From contig NZ_JARBAX010000002.1 in the NCBI RefSeq assembly GCF_028807635.1, positions 682,001 through 746,000 on the forward strand: DNA of 64,000 nt. Reading direction: 5' to 3'. A program made the position numbers and the translations under genes. How positions within the stretch are numbered: position 1 is the stretch's first letter; the number at the start of each line of letters is the position of its first letter. Source of the DNA: Streptomyces spiramyceticus. GTDB lineage: Bacteria; Actinomycetota; Actinomycetes; Streptomycetales; Streptomycetaceae. The notes under the pieces are model-generated. The model made no database searches. It worked only from the letters and a program-made list of their open reading frames with translations, and was not told the DNA's origin. This document shows positions 1-8,885 of the stretch, one piece after another.

Positions 1-1
1 C

Positions 2-838
2 CTGGCCCGCCACCCGAACACCGTCCAGGGCTACCTCAACGCGATTCGCCCCGTCCTGCTGCGGTGGTCGGCAGACCACGACCACCTGCGCGAGGTCACC
101 CGCGAGGAAGTCCTGGCCCACGTCAAGACCCTCCAAGGACGAGAGCGCCACCAAGCGCTCGTCGCCCTGCGGTCGTTGTTCGCCTGGGCGAAGAAGAACG
201 GCCTCGTCTTCCGCAACCCGACCTCCCGGATCAAGGTCGGCCAGGCGGTCGCCACCGTGCTGCAACCGCTGCCACCCACGCACGTGGCCCGTTCCGCCGA
301 GGCCGTCACGACCCCCGCCGGACGTCTCGCGCTCGTCCTGGCCGCAGTCCACGCCGCCCGCCCCGGCACGATCCGCAGCCAGCAGCTCGACGACGTCGAC
401 CTCGGCAACCGCCGGATCACCCTCAACGGACGCTCCCACCCGCTGGACGACCTCACCCGGCAGACCCTGTTGGACTGGCTGGAGCACCGGCGCCGACGCT
501 GGCCAAACACCGCCAACCCGCATCTGATCATCAACATGAACACCGCGCTGGGGACCGGCCCGGTCAGCCCATGGTGGATCGAGCGCGAGCTCCGCGGCCA
601 GGACGCCACGCTGGACCGGCTCCGCGCGGACCGCCAGCTCGAAGAAGCCCTCGTCCACGGCCCCGACCCGCTCCACCTCGCCGAGGTCTTCGGCATCGAC
701 GAGAAGACCGCGATCCGCTACGCGGCCGCAGCACGCCAACTCCTGGAACGACCCCTGGAAACCGACCCCGCGACTTCACCCCGAACCCGAGGGTTCAACC
801 CCACACAGCACGACGACGGACCCTCGGGTTCCCGCTGA
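2..838 (+). CDS. Site-specific integrase (tyrosine recombinase type), C-terminal part, 5' end outside window
   Basis: The frame is open from the first bases of the window and ends at a TGA at 836-838, so only the C-terminal 278 residues are seen. The visible N-terminal part is a core-binding-like helical domain (HPNTVQGYLNAIRPVLLRW, then LRSLFAWAKKNGLVFRNP), as in phage-type integrases. It is followed by a catalytic-type domain with ARPGTIRSQQLDDVDL, the region where the first catalytic Arg of tyrosine recombinases lies. The C-terminus has PLHLAEVFGIDEKTAIRYA, typical of actinobacterial integrases whose H-x-x-R box is degenerate. I cannot see a clear catalytic tyrosine. It probably belongs to a mobile element extending to the left. 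A fragment of a different large integrase is at 14115-14460. Confidence 0.7.
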   Translation: MARHPNTVQGYLNAIRPVLLRWSADHDHLREVTREEVLAHVKTLQGRERHQALVALRSLFAWAKKNGLVFRNPTSRIKVGQAVATVLQPLPPTHVARSAEAVTTPAGRLALVLAAVHAARPGTIRSQQLDDVDLGNRRITLNGRSHPLDDLTRQTLLDWLEHRRRRWPNTANPHLIINMNTALGTGPVSPWWIERELRGQDATLDRLRADRQLEEALVHGPDPLHLAEVFGIDEKTAIRYAAAARQLLERPLETDPATSPRTRGFNPTQHDDGPSGSR

Positions 839-950
839 AGACCCTTCAGTTTCCGTGAACTCGCGGGGGTCTCGGGGCGCCGTTAGCGAGCGGCGAACCA
901 GGTGACAAGTAGTTCGCCAGATTGAGCTGTCAGCAGCGGGAGCGGCGGTT

Positions 951-982
951 CCTGCAGCTGTGGGCCCGGCCACAGCTGCAGG
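951..982. repeat. Perfect 13-bp inverted repeat (hairpin)
   Basis: CCTGCAGCTGTGG (951-963) and its exact reverse complement (970-982) are separated by six bases. There is no T-run on either side, so it is not a classical intrinsic terminator. It lies in the 267-bp gap between the integrase stop and the ACP-like start and could terminate either way or be a recombinase site. Confidence 0.6.
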
Positions 983-1105
983 TCAGGCGCTGTCTACACC
1001 GTTCGAGTGGACCTTGCGCGGACGCTGGTCGTGTCTGTGACGGTGGTCCGTGCGAGTGCTACTCAGGAACTCCCTGTTCCGGTCCGGGCCATGAGGAGAG
1101 TTCGG

Positions 1106-1336
1106 TTGTCCGACGTCGAAGAGCGCGTGAAGAAGGTCGTCGTTGAACTGTTGCAGTGTGCCCCGGAGGACGTGACGAGGTGGTCGTCGTTCGTCGACCT
1201 CGGAGCATCGGAGGATGACATGGAGGACATCTACCCGGCGCTGGAGGAGGAGTTCGACATCGAAATCCCCGATGGCGAGGCCGAGAAGATGACCACGGTG
1301 GGGGCCGCCATCGACTACGTCGAGAGCAAGCGTTGA
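1106..1336 (+). CDS. Acyl carrier protein-like protein without the canonical phosphopantetheine serine
   Basis: A 76-residue acidic protein that aligns along its whole length with bacterial fatty-acid-synthesis [19 protein letters not shown] at the start, [17 protein letters not shown] in the recognition helix, [12 protein letters not shown] at the end. I chose the TTG start at 1106 because GAGGAGAG sits seven bases upstream and the protein then starts like AcpP; an ATG at 1091 lacks a ribosome site. The odd feature is the modification site. Where ACPs have L-G-A-D-S-L-D, this protein reads L-G-A-S-E-D-D, so the serine that takes 4'-phosphopantetheine is replaced by Glu, with a Ser one residue earlier. 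Helix II is otherwise acidic with a Pro. It may be a non-carrier ACP homologue or a protein-interaction decoy. No biosynthetic partner is adjacent; the neighbours are recombinases. Confidence 0.8.
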   Translation: MSDVEERVKKVVVELLQCAPEDVTRWSSFVDLGASEDDMEDIYPALEEEFDIEIPDGEAEKMTTVGAAIDYVESKR

Positions 1337-1533
1337 CCTAAACGCTCACGCCGGGCTCAGGGGTCCGGTATTCCTCCAGGATTGAACGCCAGGGATTGAT
1401 CTTGAGGCCGGGTGCTGGCCACGTTGAGCTTGTACCGGCTTGTCGGCAGGCCGGCCCGGGTAGTCGTCGGCCCAGGTGCCGAACGGTCCGGGCCGGCCGG
1501 GCGCGGTGGCGCCGAGCCGGTGCGGGCCGGGGA

Positions 1534-2202
1534 TCACCGGGTGCCGCCTTCGAGCTGGGCCGGGATGCGGCTGGTGCGGAGCTCGCGCAGGTCGGGGATG
1601 TGGTTGTAGAGGGTGCCCGGGCTGATGCCAAGGAGCTTGGCGATCGAGGTGATCGAGAGCTCGGGGTTGGGCAGCATGTCGCGCGCGGCCTTGATGATGT
1701 CCGGGTTGACGACGGTGGGTCGGCCGCCGACCTTGCCGCAGGCGCGGGCTGCTGCGGGGCCCTCGCGGGTGCCGGAGACGATGAGCTCGCGGATGAACTC
1801 GGCGAGGGCGGCGAAGACGTGGAAGACGAGCCGGCCACCGGGGGTGGTGGTGTCCAGGCGCTCGTGCAGCGAGGTGAAGCCGATCTCCCGGCGGCGAAGC
1901 TCGCTCACCATGTTGATCCGGTCTTGCAGGGACCGGCCGTAGCGGTCGAGGGCGGGGACCACCAGGGTGTCGCCGCGCTGGAGGGAGGCGTGGCATGCCT
2001 TCAGCTCCGGGCGGAGGTCGTTCTTGCCGGACCTCTTGTCGGCGAAGATCCGCCGGCAGCCGACCTGGTTGAGGGCGTCGATCTGGCGGTCGAGCTTCTG
2101 TCCGTCGGTGGACACCCGGGCGTATCCGATGTGGATCTCGGGCCGGACTGCGGGCTCGGCGACCAGGAGTTCGAACTGGTCGGGCTCAAGTGGCGTGCTC
2201 AC
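1534..2202 (-). CDS. Serine recombinase (resolvase/invertase family)
   Basis: 222 residues. The N-terminal catalytic domain has IGYARVSTDGQKLDRQIDAL, with the nucleophilic Ser in YARVST. It continues with the conserved ALDRYGRSLQDRINMVSELR and a long helix (LVFHVFAALAEFIRELI). The C-terminal helix-turn-helix reads SITSIAKLLGISPGTLYNHI. Length and layout fit small resolvases such as TnpR/Hin (usually 180-220 aa), not large serine integrases. It is transcribed away from the toxin-like gene at 2655. The upstream 450 bp is rich in short TTGTTGAA/TTTTTGA-like repeats that could be recombinase binding sites, but I cannot define a res site. It is likely part of a transposon or integrated element. 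Confidence 0.9.
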   Translation of the reverse strand: MSTPLEPDQFELLVAEPAVRPEIHIGYARVSTDGQKLDRQIDALNQVGCRRIFADKRSGKNDLRPELKACHASLQRGDTLVVPALDRYGRSLQDRINMVSELRRREIGFTSLHERLDTTTPGGRLVFHVFAALAEFIRELIVSGTREGPAAARACGKVGGRPTVVNPDIIKAARDMLPNPELSITSIAKLLGISPGTLYNHIPDLRELRTSRIPAQLEGGTR

Positions 2203-2654
2203 GCCCGGAATTCTCTCAGAAAAGGGTGATCGAGGGTTGTTGAACCGCCCTGGTTTTTGACGGAGTTTTTGAAGGCTCTGAGGGTCCTTCGGCGGTTGCT
2301 CCCGCGGTCTTCAGCAAACGATGGTTTGTTGAAGATCTTGGCTGCCGATTGGAAGGTCGCGAGCTCCACGGCCCGCCTGCCGAAGCCCGGACCGATGCTC
2401 GCTGCCTCGACTCTCTTCTGAGGTGCCACCGACTGCAGGGCGTGACAGGTCGGTACGGGCGAGCCTGGGGCGGAAGGCTGCCACCGTCGCATAAAGTATG
2501 CATACGGACTCAATGCGTGACGGAGCCTGCCGTCTGTGCGATCCGCCACCTCTCAGGCCCGTTCCGCTTCCGCATCCGGCGGCGGGTCGCGTGACGGGCC
2601 CGCAGCCGGATGTGCGGCGCCCGGGATTCGCGTGCCAATGAAAGGAGAGAGGGA
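2203..2654. other. Intergenic region between divergent recombinase and toxin-like gene
   Basis: About 450 bp with lower GC than its surroundings and no convincing gene. It must contain the promoters of both flanking genes. AAAGGAGAG at 2641-2649 is a good ribosome binding site for the gene at 2655. Related short motifs (TTGTTGAA near 2237 and 2325, TTTTTGA near 2255) recur near the recombinase start. Confidence 0.5.
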
Positions 2655-3788
2655 ATGACCTCGACAGAGAAAACCCCGAGGCCGAAGTCGGCGGAGGAAG
2701 AACTGCAACTGGAGTACTTCAGACCCACCATCGGCAAGGTCTACCGGCTGGTCTGCCAGTTCTCGGGCGCTGCCGCAAAGCCCTACTTCAACGGTGGTAT
2801 CTGCTCTGTTCAGAAGGAGGCTGCGGAGTTCGTTTTCCACTGCACCGACCCGAACAGCGACAGGTTCATGATGGCGATGGTCAACGCGACGAGCTGGGTC
2901 GCCCGTCCCAGTGGCATGTTGCGCATCTCCGCTGGGACCGCGTTCGCCACCCATTGGGAGAATGCCCAGTGGGAGAGTCCGAAGACGTTCACGTGGCAGC
3001 TGGAGAAGGTCGAGGGGGAGAAGTTCCGAATGTGGAACCTCGACGAGGCGAAATATCTCTATTGGAAACAGGGCCGTAACTTGGGGGGCGGGTTCACTGA
3101 GGAATTGGCGTCGACAGACAAGAGGAGACCTGATGGCAGCGACATCTTCGCTCTCGAAGAGGTGAGATCGTTCGAGGAGGTTGTCAAGATCTCCCAGGTG
3201 AAGCCTCCCCGGCTGGAATCCCCGGCTCTGACGAACTACAACAAGCCCCCCGAGTACGAGCCGCAGCCGAACGCCCTGGCGGGCGAGGTGGCCATTCCCT
3301 GGTTCGTCGTCGCAAAAGACGGCGGCCAAACTGACGATTGGCGTGCGGCCAACACCCCCTATTACATTATGCGTCGCTACTCCAGGTGGCATAACGTCGC
3401 GTGGACCATCATTCCTGCAGGTACGAGCAGGAAGCATCAGTGGTCGACCACCGAAGGCGTCACCACGGAAGACGCCAAGGAAATCGACGAGAACATGAAC
3501 GTGAGTGTCACAGCCGAGGCAGGATTCGCCTTCAAGGGCCTCAGTGCCAGTGTCAGCACGACCGTGTCCCACGGTCTCAGTGTCAAGACCAGCACGCGGA
3601 CCACGAAGTCCTACACCAAGTCGGTTGGCGGGGAGGAAGTGATGACCGCCAAAGACACCGACCGGGCAGTTGCGGACTGGTACCAGCAAGACGTGTATCG
3701 GCTCTTCCGAACCGAGGGCCAGGAGATCCGCCAGTTCCCCGTCACGCTGCCGGGCACCAAAATCTCCCGGTCATACTCCAGCAAGTAA
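2655..3788 (+). CDS. Putative aerolysin-like beta-pore-forming protein
   Basis: 377 residues, no signal peptide or hydrophobic helix. The start ATG has AAAGGAGAG eight bases upstream; an in-frame ATG at 2610 lacks one. The N-terminal half is rich in aromatic residues with a beta-trefoil-like look (FRMWNLDEAKYLYWKQGRN). The C-terminal half has a long stretch of alternating Ser/Thr and small hydrophobic residues (FKGLSASVSTTVSHGLSVKT, then STRTTKSYTKSV), the pattern of amphipathic strands in aerolysin/ETX-MTX2 pore-forming toxins. This is a fold-level inference from composition and pattern, with no diagnostic motif. The gene is alone, flanked by a recombinase and a decayed IS, and its base composition is slightly lower in GC than nearby genes, which suits horizontal transfer. 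It could instead be a lectin-like protein of unknown role. Confidence 0.5.
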   Translation: MTSTEKTPRPKSAEEELQLEYFRPTIGKVYRLVCQFSGAAAKPYFNGGICSVQKEAAEFVFHCTDPNSDRFMMAMVNATSWVARPSGMLRISAGTAFATHWENAQWESPKTFTWQLEKVEGEKFRMWNLDEAKYLYWKQGRNLGGGFTEELASTDKRRPDGSDIFALEEVRSFEEVVKISQVKPPRLESPALTNYNKPPEYEPQPNALAGEVAIPWFVVAKDGGQTDDWRAANTPYYIMRRYSRWHNVAWTIIPAGTSRKHQWSTTEGVTTEDAKEIDENMNVSVTAEAGFAFKGLSASVSTTVSHGLSVKTSTRTTKSYTKSVGGEEVMTAKDTDRAVADWYQQDVYRLFRTEGQEIRQFPVTLPGTKISRSYSSK

Positions 3789-3879
3789 CCGCACGTTGCC
3801 GGGCCGGTAGAACGAGTCGCGTGGACTGCGAGCGCTCGTTGGCCGGCCGGCGCGGCGATGACATCGGCCTGCGCTGGTC

Positions 3880-4400
3880 GCTGCCCAGCGTCGGGGGATG
3901 ACTTTGAATCCTTTGACGCCGGGGTCGCGTTGGACGACTTCGACGTCGATGCCGAGGCGGGCGCCGTGGTCGATGGCTTTGGTGCGGTAGCCGGTGTCGG
4001 CCCACGCTTTGGGCACGCGGGGGTTGGTGGCGGCGATGTGGGACATCAGGTGCATGCCGCCGACGTTGTCGGACACGCTGGCCGCGGTGACCCAGACGGC
4101 CAGGAGCAGGCCGAGGGTGTCCACCCCGATGTGGCGCTTGCGGCCTGCGATTTTCTTGCCGGCGTCAATGCCCTGGCCGGCCGCGGGCACGTTCGCGGAG
4201 GTCTTGACGCTCTGCGCGTCCAGCACGCAGGCACTTGGCTCGCCGTAGCGGCCTGATGTGCTCGTCGCGGGACAGAAAGGGCCGCATAGTATTGCGGGAT
4301 CGGGCGCCCCATACTTGCTGATCTCCACCCAGGGAGCCCGTCGCTTCGACGACCTGTTCGGCGCGCGGGACGTGGCCCAGTTGGGTATTGCCTCGTAGCC
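3880..4400 (-). pseudogene. Decayed IS5-family transposase fragment
   Basis: Reading leftward, the frame contains VLDAQSVKTSANVPAAGQ, DAGKKIAGRKRHIGVDTLG and PKAWADTGYRTKAIDHGA, the DDE catalytic core seen in IS5/IS402-type transposases. The first Asp (VLDAQSVK) and second Asp (WADTGY) are present. The frame dissolves after GVKGFKVIPRRWA near 3895, before the Glu (usually RRWVVERTF), and the upstream part beyond 4270 no longer resembles an N-terminal domain. So it is an inactive remnant with no recognisable ends. Confidence 0.75.
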
Positions 4401-4720
4401 TAGGTAGTTACTCGCTGAGACGTCTTCGCGCCGGAGAAGGCGCCGGCACAACCAACTCTGTTCGCAGCCTTCCATTCGTGGGGCATCGAAGCGGCGCTCG
4501 AATCAATGAGGATCGAAGTGGGCGTGGCTGGGCCACGCCAGTGCCGTAGACAGGGCGAGCCGAGGGCTGCGTTCCCGGAGGCGGCCGTCCGCAGCAGCAG
4601 CCTCGGTGCGGTTTACGTTCTCGGAGCCGGCCAACAGGCGCGCACGGTATCGGCGAGCGCGACATACGGGGGCAGGCCGACGCCCCCAGTGATCGGTCTA
4701 TTCAGCATCGCAGTGGCATA
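4401..4720. other. No gene seen between two transposase remnants
   Basis: About 320 bp with only short overlapping open frames on both strands and no family match that I recognise. It probably represents eroded IS sequence. Confidence 0.4.
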
Positions 4721-5135
4721 ATGCCAGGTGTGGCGCCAAGGGCGTGGCCGGGGTTCTCTCGGTGCCCGGAACGCCGCTTTGGGCGGATGCTGAGCGGGCA
4801 GGCACAAGATGTCACCCAGCTGATTCCGCTACTCGGCGCCGTTGCCCGCATCCGTGGCGCGCGTGGGTGTCCTCGAAATCGTCTCCGACGCTTGTTAGCT
4901 GGCCACGGCTGCGACTTCGATAAGTATCCTCGCCTGCTCCGTAGCCGAGGGATCGCCCTGAAGATCGCTCGCCATGGAGTCCGGCACGACTCTGGCCTGG
5001 GCATGACCGGTTGGGTGGTTGAGCGCGCCTTCCGCCTGGCTCCACGAGTTCAAACGCCTGCGCATCCGCTACGAGATACGCGCCTGCGCTGTTTGAACTC
5101 GCCTGCTCCAGCGTGTGTTTGAGGCGACTACGCAC
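4721..5135 (+). pseudogene. IS5-family transposase 3' fragment with frameshift
   Basis: The frame reads DVTQLIPLLGAVARIRGARG, then LLAGHGCDFDKYPRLLRSRG and GLGMTGWVVERAF, the last third of a common actinobacterial IS5-type transposase. WVVERAF contains the catalytic Glu. Immediately after it a one-base slip moves the expected AWLHEFKRLRIRYE into another frame (around 5035). The normal Asp-containing segment is mutated (usually FADRGYD, here LAGHGCD). The 5' half is absent. It is a different IS5 subtype from the remnant at 3880-4400. Confidence 0.75.
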
Positions 5136-5197
5136 GGCATGATGAAACGATCAGTAGGCTCGCGATGCTGCTGATCGGTTCGAGTTGCGGGGGTCGG

Positions 5198-6019
5198 ATG
5201 CGGGACCTGCTCTACTTTTCACGAGAGAAACTCCGGCATTTCCACGGTGGCCCAGAGGGTTTTCTCGGAGGCCGCTCCCTCGAACTCGAGACCACGGCGT
5301 TCGGCGTCGGGGGCCGCTTGGCGGTCGGCGAGTCCGGCTCGGCCGGTGCCGGAGAGCCCGAGGGCCCGGATCTGGAAAGGGCCATCGCGTACCTCGAGAA
5401 GACGTGCACGGCGCACACGGCGGTCCCGGCCTCGTGTCGTTCCGTCGGAGCGTATGAGTGGGTGGAGTTCTTGGGCCCGTTCTACCGAGGACCCCGCGTC
5501 CGGGACTGGGGCCTGCACGACAAGGGTGTGTACACCTTCACCTCGCACGAGAACCCATTGCTGTGCCCCCAGTTCACAGGAGAATCCGCATGTTCGGGCG
5601 TCGATGTGCTGCTGTGCGGTTCCGCACAGCACGTCATCGGAGAGGACGACCAACCCCGTAACCGGATGGGGTCCGGTTCGGACTGGCTGCACGACATGGC
5701 TGCCGAGTTGGTGGCCTTGGAGGAGCGCGGTGAGACGACTCTCCCCGAATCCCTCGTGCGCACTCCGCGTGGGATGCAGCAGTACGCGGCCAGAGTGGCC
5801 CACGACATGATGGTCTCCTGGCGACAAGGACCCGTTCACGTGCATGGCCATGCCCGCGTTCTGTGCAACTTCGAAGCCGTGGACGGGCAGCACCGACTGA
5901 TGGTGGCGAGTCCGTTGTACGTCGAGACCGCCCCGCCTCCGCGGGAGGGGGCCCTGGTTCCGCAACCCACGGGGCGCCGATGGCCCTGGAAGTTCCGGGT
6001 CTACCCGCCAGCACGTTAA
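5198..6019 (+). CDS. Hypothetical actinobacterial protein (SAVMC3_10250-like)
   Basis: 273 residues from the ATG at 5198, giving MRDLLYFSREKLRHF; an in-frame ATG at 5165 would add 11 residues. It has no signal peptide or membrane segment. The N-terminal MRDLLYFSREKL followed by a Gly-rich linker, and a middle segment VEFLGPFYRGPRVRDWGLHD with conserved aromatics, resemble a family of Streptomyces proteins of unknown function that I recall as SAVMC3_10250-type; that assignment is from memory. The centre carries LLCGSAQHVIG, and the C-terminus is Pro/Arg-rich. The gene is complete but isolated between IS remnants, so nothing in the context suggests a job. Confidence 0.6.
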   Translation: MRDLLYFSREKLRHFHGGPEGFLGGRSLELETTAFGVGGRLAVGESGSAGAGEPEGPDLERAIAYLEKTCTAHTAVPASCRSVGAYEWVEFLGPFYRGPRVRDWGLHDKGVYTFTSHENPLLCPQFTGESACSGVDVLLCGSAQHVIGEDDQPRNRMGSGSDWLHDMAAELVALEERGETTLPESLVRTPRGMQQYAARVAHDMMVSWRQGPVHVHGHARVLCNFEAVDGQHRLMVASPLYVETAPPPREGALVPQPTGRRWPWKFRVYPPAR

Positions 6020-6318
6020 CTCGGGGCCCTGTGCGGACCAACCGGCGGCCGTGCGGGGCAAGAACGGCCAAGTAGGGGTAATACATGAGGAGCCCCGCCG
6101 GCAAGTTCGACGCTGTTGGCGAGTCTGCCCTCTGGGTTCTATTCAGCGGGCCGCAGGGCTGACACAGGCGCGAGGTGGGCCGAAGCGGGGCCGTGACGGC
6201 GCTTGGCTGGCCCCTGCTAAGCGGCTACGGCGAAGTCCGGTACTGATCCCTCTCCGCGTCCAAGCTCGCGACCAGACTGAACAGCGAAGGGTCAGCAGTG
6301 CACTTCACCACAGCCGCT
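6020..6318. other. No gene seen upstream of IS5-type fragment
   Basis: 299 bp without a convincing open frame on either strand. The end of this stretch (around 6315-6320) carries TTAG next to the left end of the IS below. Confidence 0.4.
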
Positions 6319-7012
6319 TAGGACTTGTCCGGGCGATCATGTGACTGCCTCGTGCCCGGGTCGTTGTTCCGGGCATGGGGCGGGGTGATCTGAGCGATGC
6401 GGAGTGGGAACGGCTGCGCCCGTTCCTGCCGGTCAGTAACGGGCGTTGTGGCCGGTGGCGGGATCACCGTCAGGTGATCGACGGGATTCTGCACCGGGTG
6501 CGGACCGGGGTCCAATGGCGGGACCTGCCTGAGCGGTTCGGGCCGTGGAAGACGGTCTATGAACGCCATCGGCTGTGGTCAGCCGATGGAACATGGGAGC
6601 AACTGCTTCAGCAGGTGCAGGCGGCAGCTGATGCCGCGGGAGAGATCGACTGGGACATTGCGGTGGACTCCACCACCGTTCGCGCGCATCAGCATGCGGC
6701 CGGCGCCCGCACCGAGCCCCCGCCCGCACCCGCCTCAAAGGGGGCCGAAGTCCCAGAACATCAGGGCGAGTCCGCTTGGCAGAGCCTGGTCGCCCGCCTG
6801 GTGGAGGTGGTGCGGGAAGTGAGGGCCTGAGCCGCTCGCGCGGCGGGTTCACCAGCAAGCTCCACCTGAGTGCGGACGGCCGCTGCCGCCCGCTGTCCCT
6901 GATCGTCACCGCGGGACAGTGGGCGGACTGCACCCAGTTCAAAGCCGTGCTGGAGAAGATCCGCGTCCCGCGCATCGGTCCGGGCAGGCCCCGCAAGAAG
7001 CCCACCAGCGAC
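6319..7012 (+). mobile_element. Truncated IS5-type element (copy related to the one at 18909-21033)
   Basis: The left end GACTTGTCCGGGCGATCA follows a TTAG, close to the CTAG-bounded ends of the full-length relative at 18909-21033. The interior encodes the first two thirds of the same kind of transposase. The right end is missing: similarity stops near 7005-7012, a few bases before the stop codon of the DUF6461-like gene on the other strand. Confidence 0.7.
6375..7012 (+). pseudogene. IS5-type transposase, two frames, 3' truncated
   Basis: The first frame (6375-6830) encodes the DUF4096-type N-terminal domain: DLSDAEWERLRPFLPV, GRWRDHRQVIDGILHRVRTG, VQWRDLPERFGPWKTVYERH, then the first catalytic Asp in IDWDIAVDSTTVRAHQHAAG. 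A second frame, reached by a -1 shift around TCAAAGGGGG near 6736, continues with SRGGFTSKLHLSADGRCRPL and IVTAGQWADCTQFKAVLEKI. The protein ends after RIGPGRPRKKP where the element is cut, so the DKAY and Glu motifs are lost and it cannot be an active transposase. Confidence 0.8.
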
Positions 7013-7023
7013 GATCCACTTCT

Positions 7024-7605
7024 TCATCGAGCGATGCCGGAGAGCCAGACTCCATCCAGGTCGAGGGCGGGGAGTTCTAGCCCTGTCGCTGCGTGGATGG
7101 CTCGAGGCGCGAGTTCATCGTGTGGGATAGGCGGGTTGGCAATGTCCGCGTACGGGCCTTCTGATGGGAAGCCTGCCTCGTTGAGCGCTTCTGCGAGCTG
7201 TTCCCCCGTAGTGCCCCAACGGCGGCCGGTGTGCATGTCCAGGCCGCACCATGTCTCGCCGGTGTCGACGCACATCATCTTCGCGTCCTCGTCATTCTCG
7301 AAGAAGAACACCGATCGCTGGCCTGGATGGCGGAGCTGCTCGAGGATGTGCCGGTCACAGCAGATGAACCCGGTCAGGCCGAACGTTTCGACGACTAGCG
7401 TCCATGCCGGGCTGACACGGCTGGCGACGAGCAGGATGCCGTCGTCTTCGACACCTTCATCGTCGGCTTCCCGGAGTGCGGCAAGCGGGTCGGCGACCTG
7501 CTGGATGCTGCTGGTGCCGATGGCATGCAGGGCGTTTTGAGGCTGGAGTGGGGTGAAGGTGTAGGACCATCCGCCGAAGTATGCGGTGAGCGTGCCTATG
7601 TCCAC
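7024..7605 (-). CDS. DUF6461-like hypothetical protein
   Basis: 193 residues from a GTG at 7605 preceded by GGAAGGA; the frame is open further upstream but without a ribosome site. Key stretches are PAWTLVVETFGLTGFICCD, SVFFFENDEDAKMMCVDTGE and TGEQLAEALNEAGF, resembling Streptomyces DUF6461 proteins, whose function is unknown. No signal peptide or membrane helix. A second protein of the same broad type is at 26769-27575. The stop lies a few bases from the broken end of the IS5-type element, so that truncation reached but did not visibly damage this gene. Confidence 0.65.
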   Translation of the reverse strand: MDIGTLTAYFGGWSYTFTPLQPQNALHAIGTSSIQQVADPLAALREADDEGVEDDGILLVASRVSPAWTLVVETFGLTGFICCDRHILEQLRHPGQRSVFFFENDEDAKMMCVDTGETWCGLDMHTGRRWGTTGEQLAEALNEAGFPSEGPYADIANPPIPHDELAPRAIHAATGLELPALDLDGVWLSGIAR

Positions 7606-7628
7606 GCGGGTCCTTCCAGGAATGAGAA

Positions 7629-7660
7629 CGGCGCTACCCCGATCAGCTGGGGTAGCGCCG
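7629..7660 (-). terminator. Intrinsic terminator-like hairpin
   Basis: CGGCGCTACCCC (7629-7640) pairs perfectly with 7649-7660 across an eight-base loop. The outer AATGA/TCATT can extend the stem with a three-base bulge. It lies between the nuclease stop (7686) and the GTG of the next leftward gene, so it most likely ends leftward transcription of the nuclease gene. Confidence 0.75.
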
Positions 7661-7685
7661 TCATTCTTGCAGGTCGGACCAGCGT

Positions 7686-8885
7686 TTAGAAGTTGACGAT
7701 CTGCACGTAGAAACGATCGTTGTAGTCCGCAGGAAGCGTGTCGTCCCACGCGAGGATGCGGTGGTTCCGCATGTAGACCATCAGAGTCTGCCCAGCGGAC
7801 CCGTTCTGCGACCCGTTGACCGCACGGACGGAGAAGTCCCAGTCAGGGTTGGCGGCGCCTTCCAGGGTGGTGCGGAACGGGTACTCGTCGCACTCCTCAC
7901 CGTTGGCCGTGTCAGGCCGAAGCGACAGCGGAAGCCCGGTGCTGGAGTAGTCGCCGGTCGAGGTGCAGGCAGCGTCCTTGTGCGAGGTGTTCGCGTTCAG
8001 CTCGTCCAGGTGGAAGTCCTTGTGGATCCGGTGCAGACCAGGAGCCATATAGTCCATCAGGTACTCGCCCGGGAACTTCTTCGCTGTCGTGCTGGTCGGA
8101 TAGGTGCTGTCCGGATTGTTCTGGGTGATGTAGATGTGGTCGGCGACTTCCTTGTGGGGGGAGTCCGGTGCGGTCGAGTACATCATCCGCGGGATGGTCT
8201 CCAGGAACACGCAGCCTTCGGGCCAGTCCGGGTAGATGTAGTAGGCGGAGTCGCAGCGGATGATTCGCTTGGCTGCCGAGGCCTTGTTGATGGTCTGGTA
8301 TTCGCCGGTGTCGGTGTAGATCTGCACGTGCGACTGGTGGGCGGCCTGCTTGTCGCGTCCGTAGCCCTGGGTGGCGTCGCTGTTGATGTTCCAGTAGTAC
8401 CAGGTGTCGATGCTGTCCCAGTTCTCCCACGTCAGCGTGATAGGAGGCTGGGTTGCTGAGCAGCCGGATCCAGTGCCGAAGCAGTTACCAACAACGGTCA
8501 GGTCGATACCGGGAGCGGTCCAGATGTCGTCGTACAGACCCCACTGGTAGTCGACGGAGCCGGGTTCCATCTTGGCGAAGATCCGCATGGAGCGGGCAGT
8601 GTTGTACTGCTGCTGGAAGAACTTCATCTTGCCGGTCGTGGTGCCCACGTGCTCCCGGTGGCTGATTGGTGCTGATCTTGTAGTAGTCGACGGTGATCGT
8701 CATGCGGGAGCAGGAGGAGAAGCGGTCGATCACAGCGTCGAAGTCCGCGGTGCCGCCGAAGCAGGCTGTCTCCAGTGCGGCCGGCGGGACTGTTCCGACG
8801 GGGTAGCCGACAGTGCTCTCGTTCAGGTCGTACAGTGCCGTCGGGCTCATGGTGATCTTGTCGCCGCTGCTGGTGGTCGCAGTCT
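7686..8885 (-). pseudogene. Secreted NucA/NucB-type nuclease, C-terminal part (broken by frameshift and IS)
   Basis: Reading leftward from the IS end at 8885: DKITMSPTALYDLNESTVGY up to YYKISTNQPP in one frame, then after a one-base slip between about 8645 and 8665 the frame VGTTTGKMKFFQQQYNTA runs to the stop at 7686. The C-terminus has CDEYPFRTTLEGAA, then VNGSQNGSAGQTLMVYMRNH and LPADYNDRFYVQIVNF, the pattern of NucA/NucB-type secreted DNases (C-D-E-Y-P-F and conserved N-x-x-x-G). The N-terminal piece, with the signal peptide, is at 9738-10138. Two separate lesions, IS insertion and frameshift, mean no active enzyme is expected. Confidence 0.75.

Noticed and set aside
2199..2549. A 116-residue minus-strand frame upstream of the recombinase
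   Set aside because: No ribosome site, poor codon pattern and no family; likely untranslated spacer.
6776..7540. The plus-strand frame continuing beyond the IS5-type fragment
   Set aside because: After about 7012 it only mirrors the minus-strand DUF6461-like gene; the transposase part is real but truncated.
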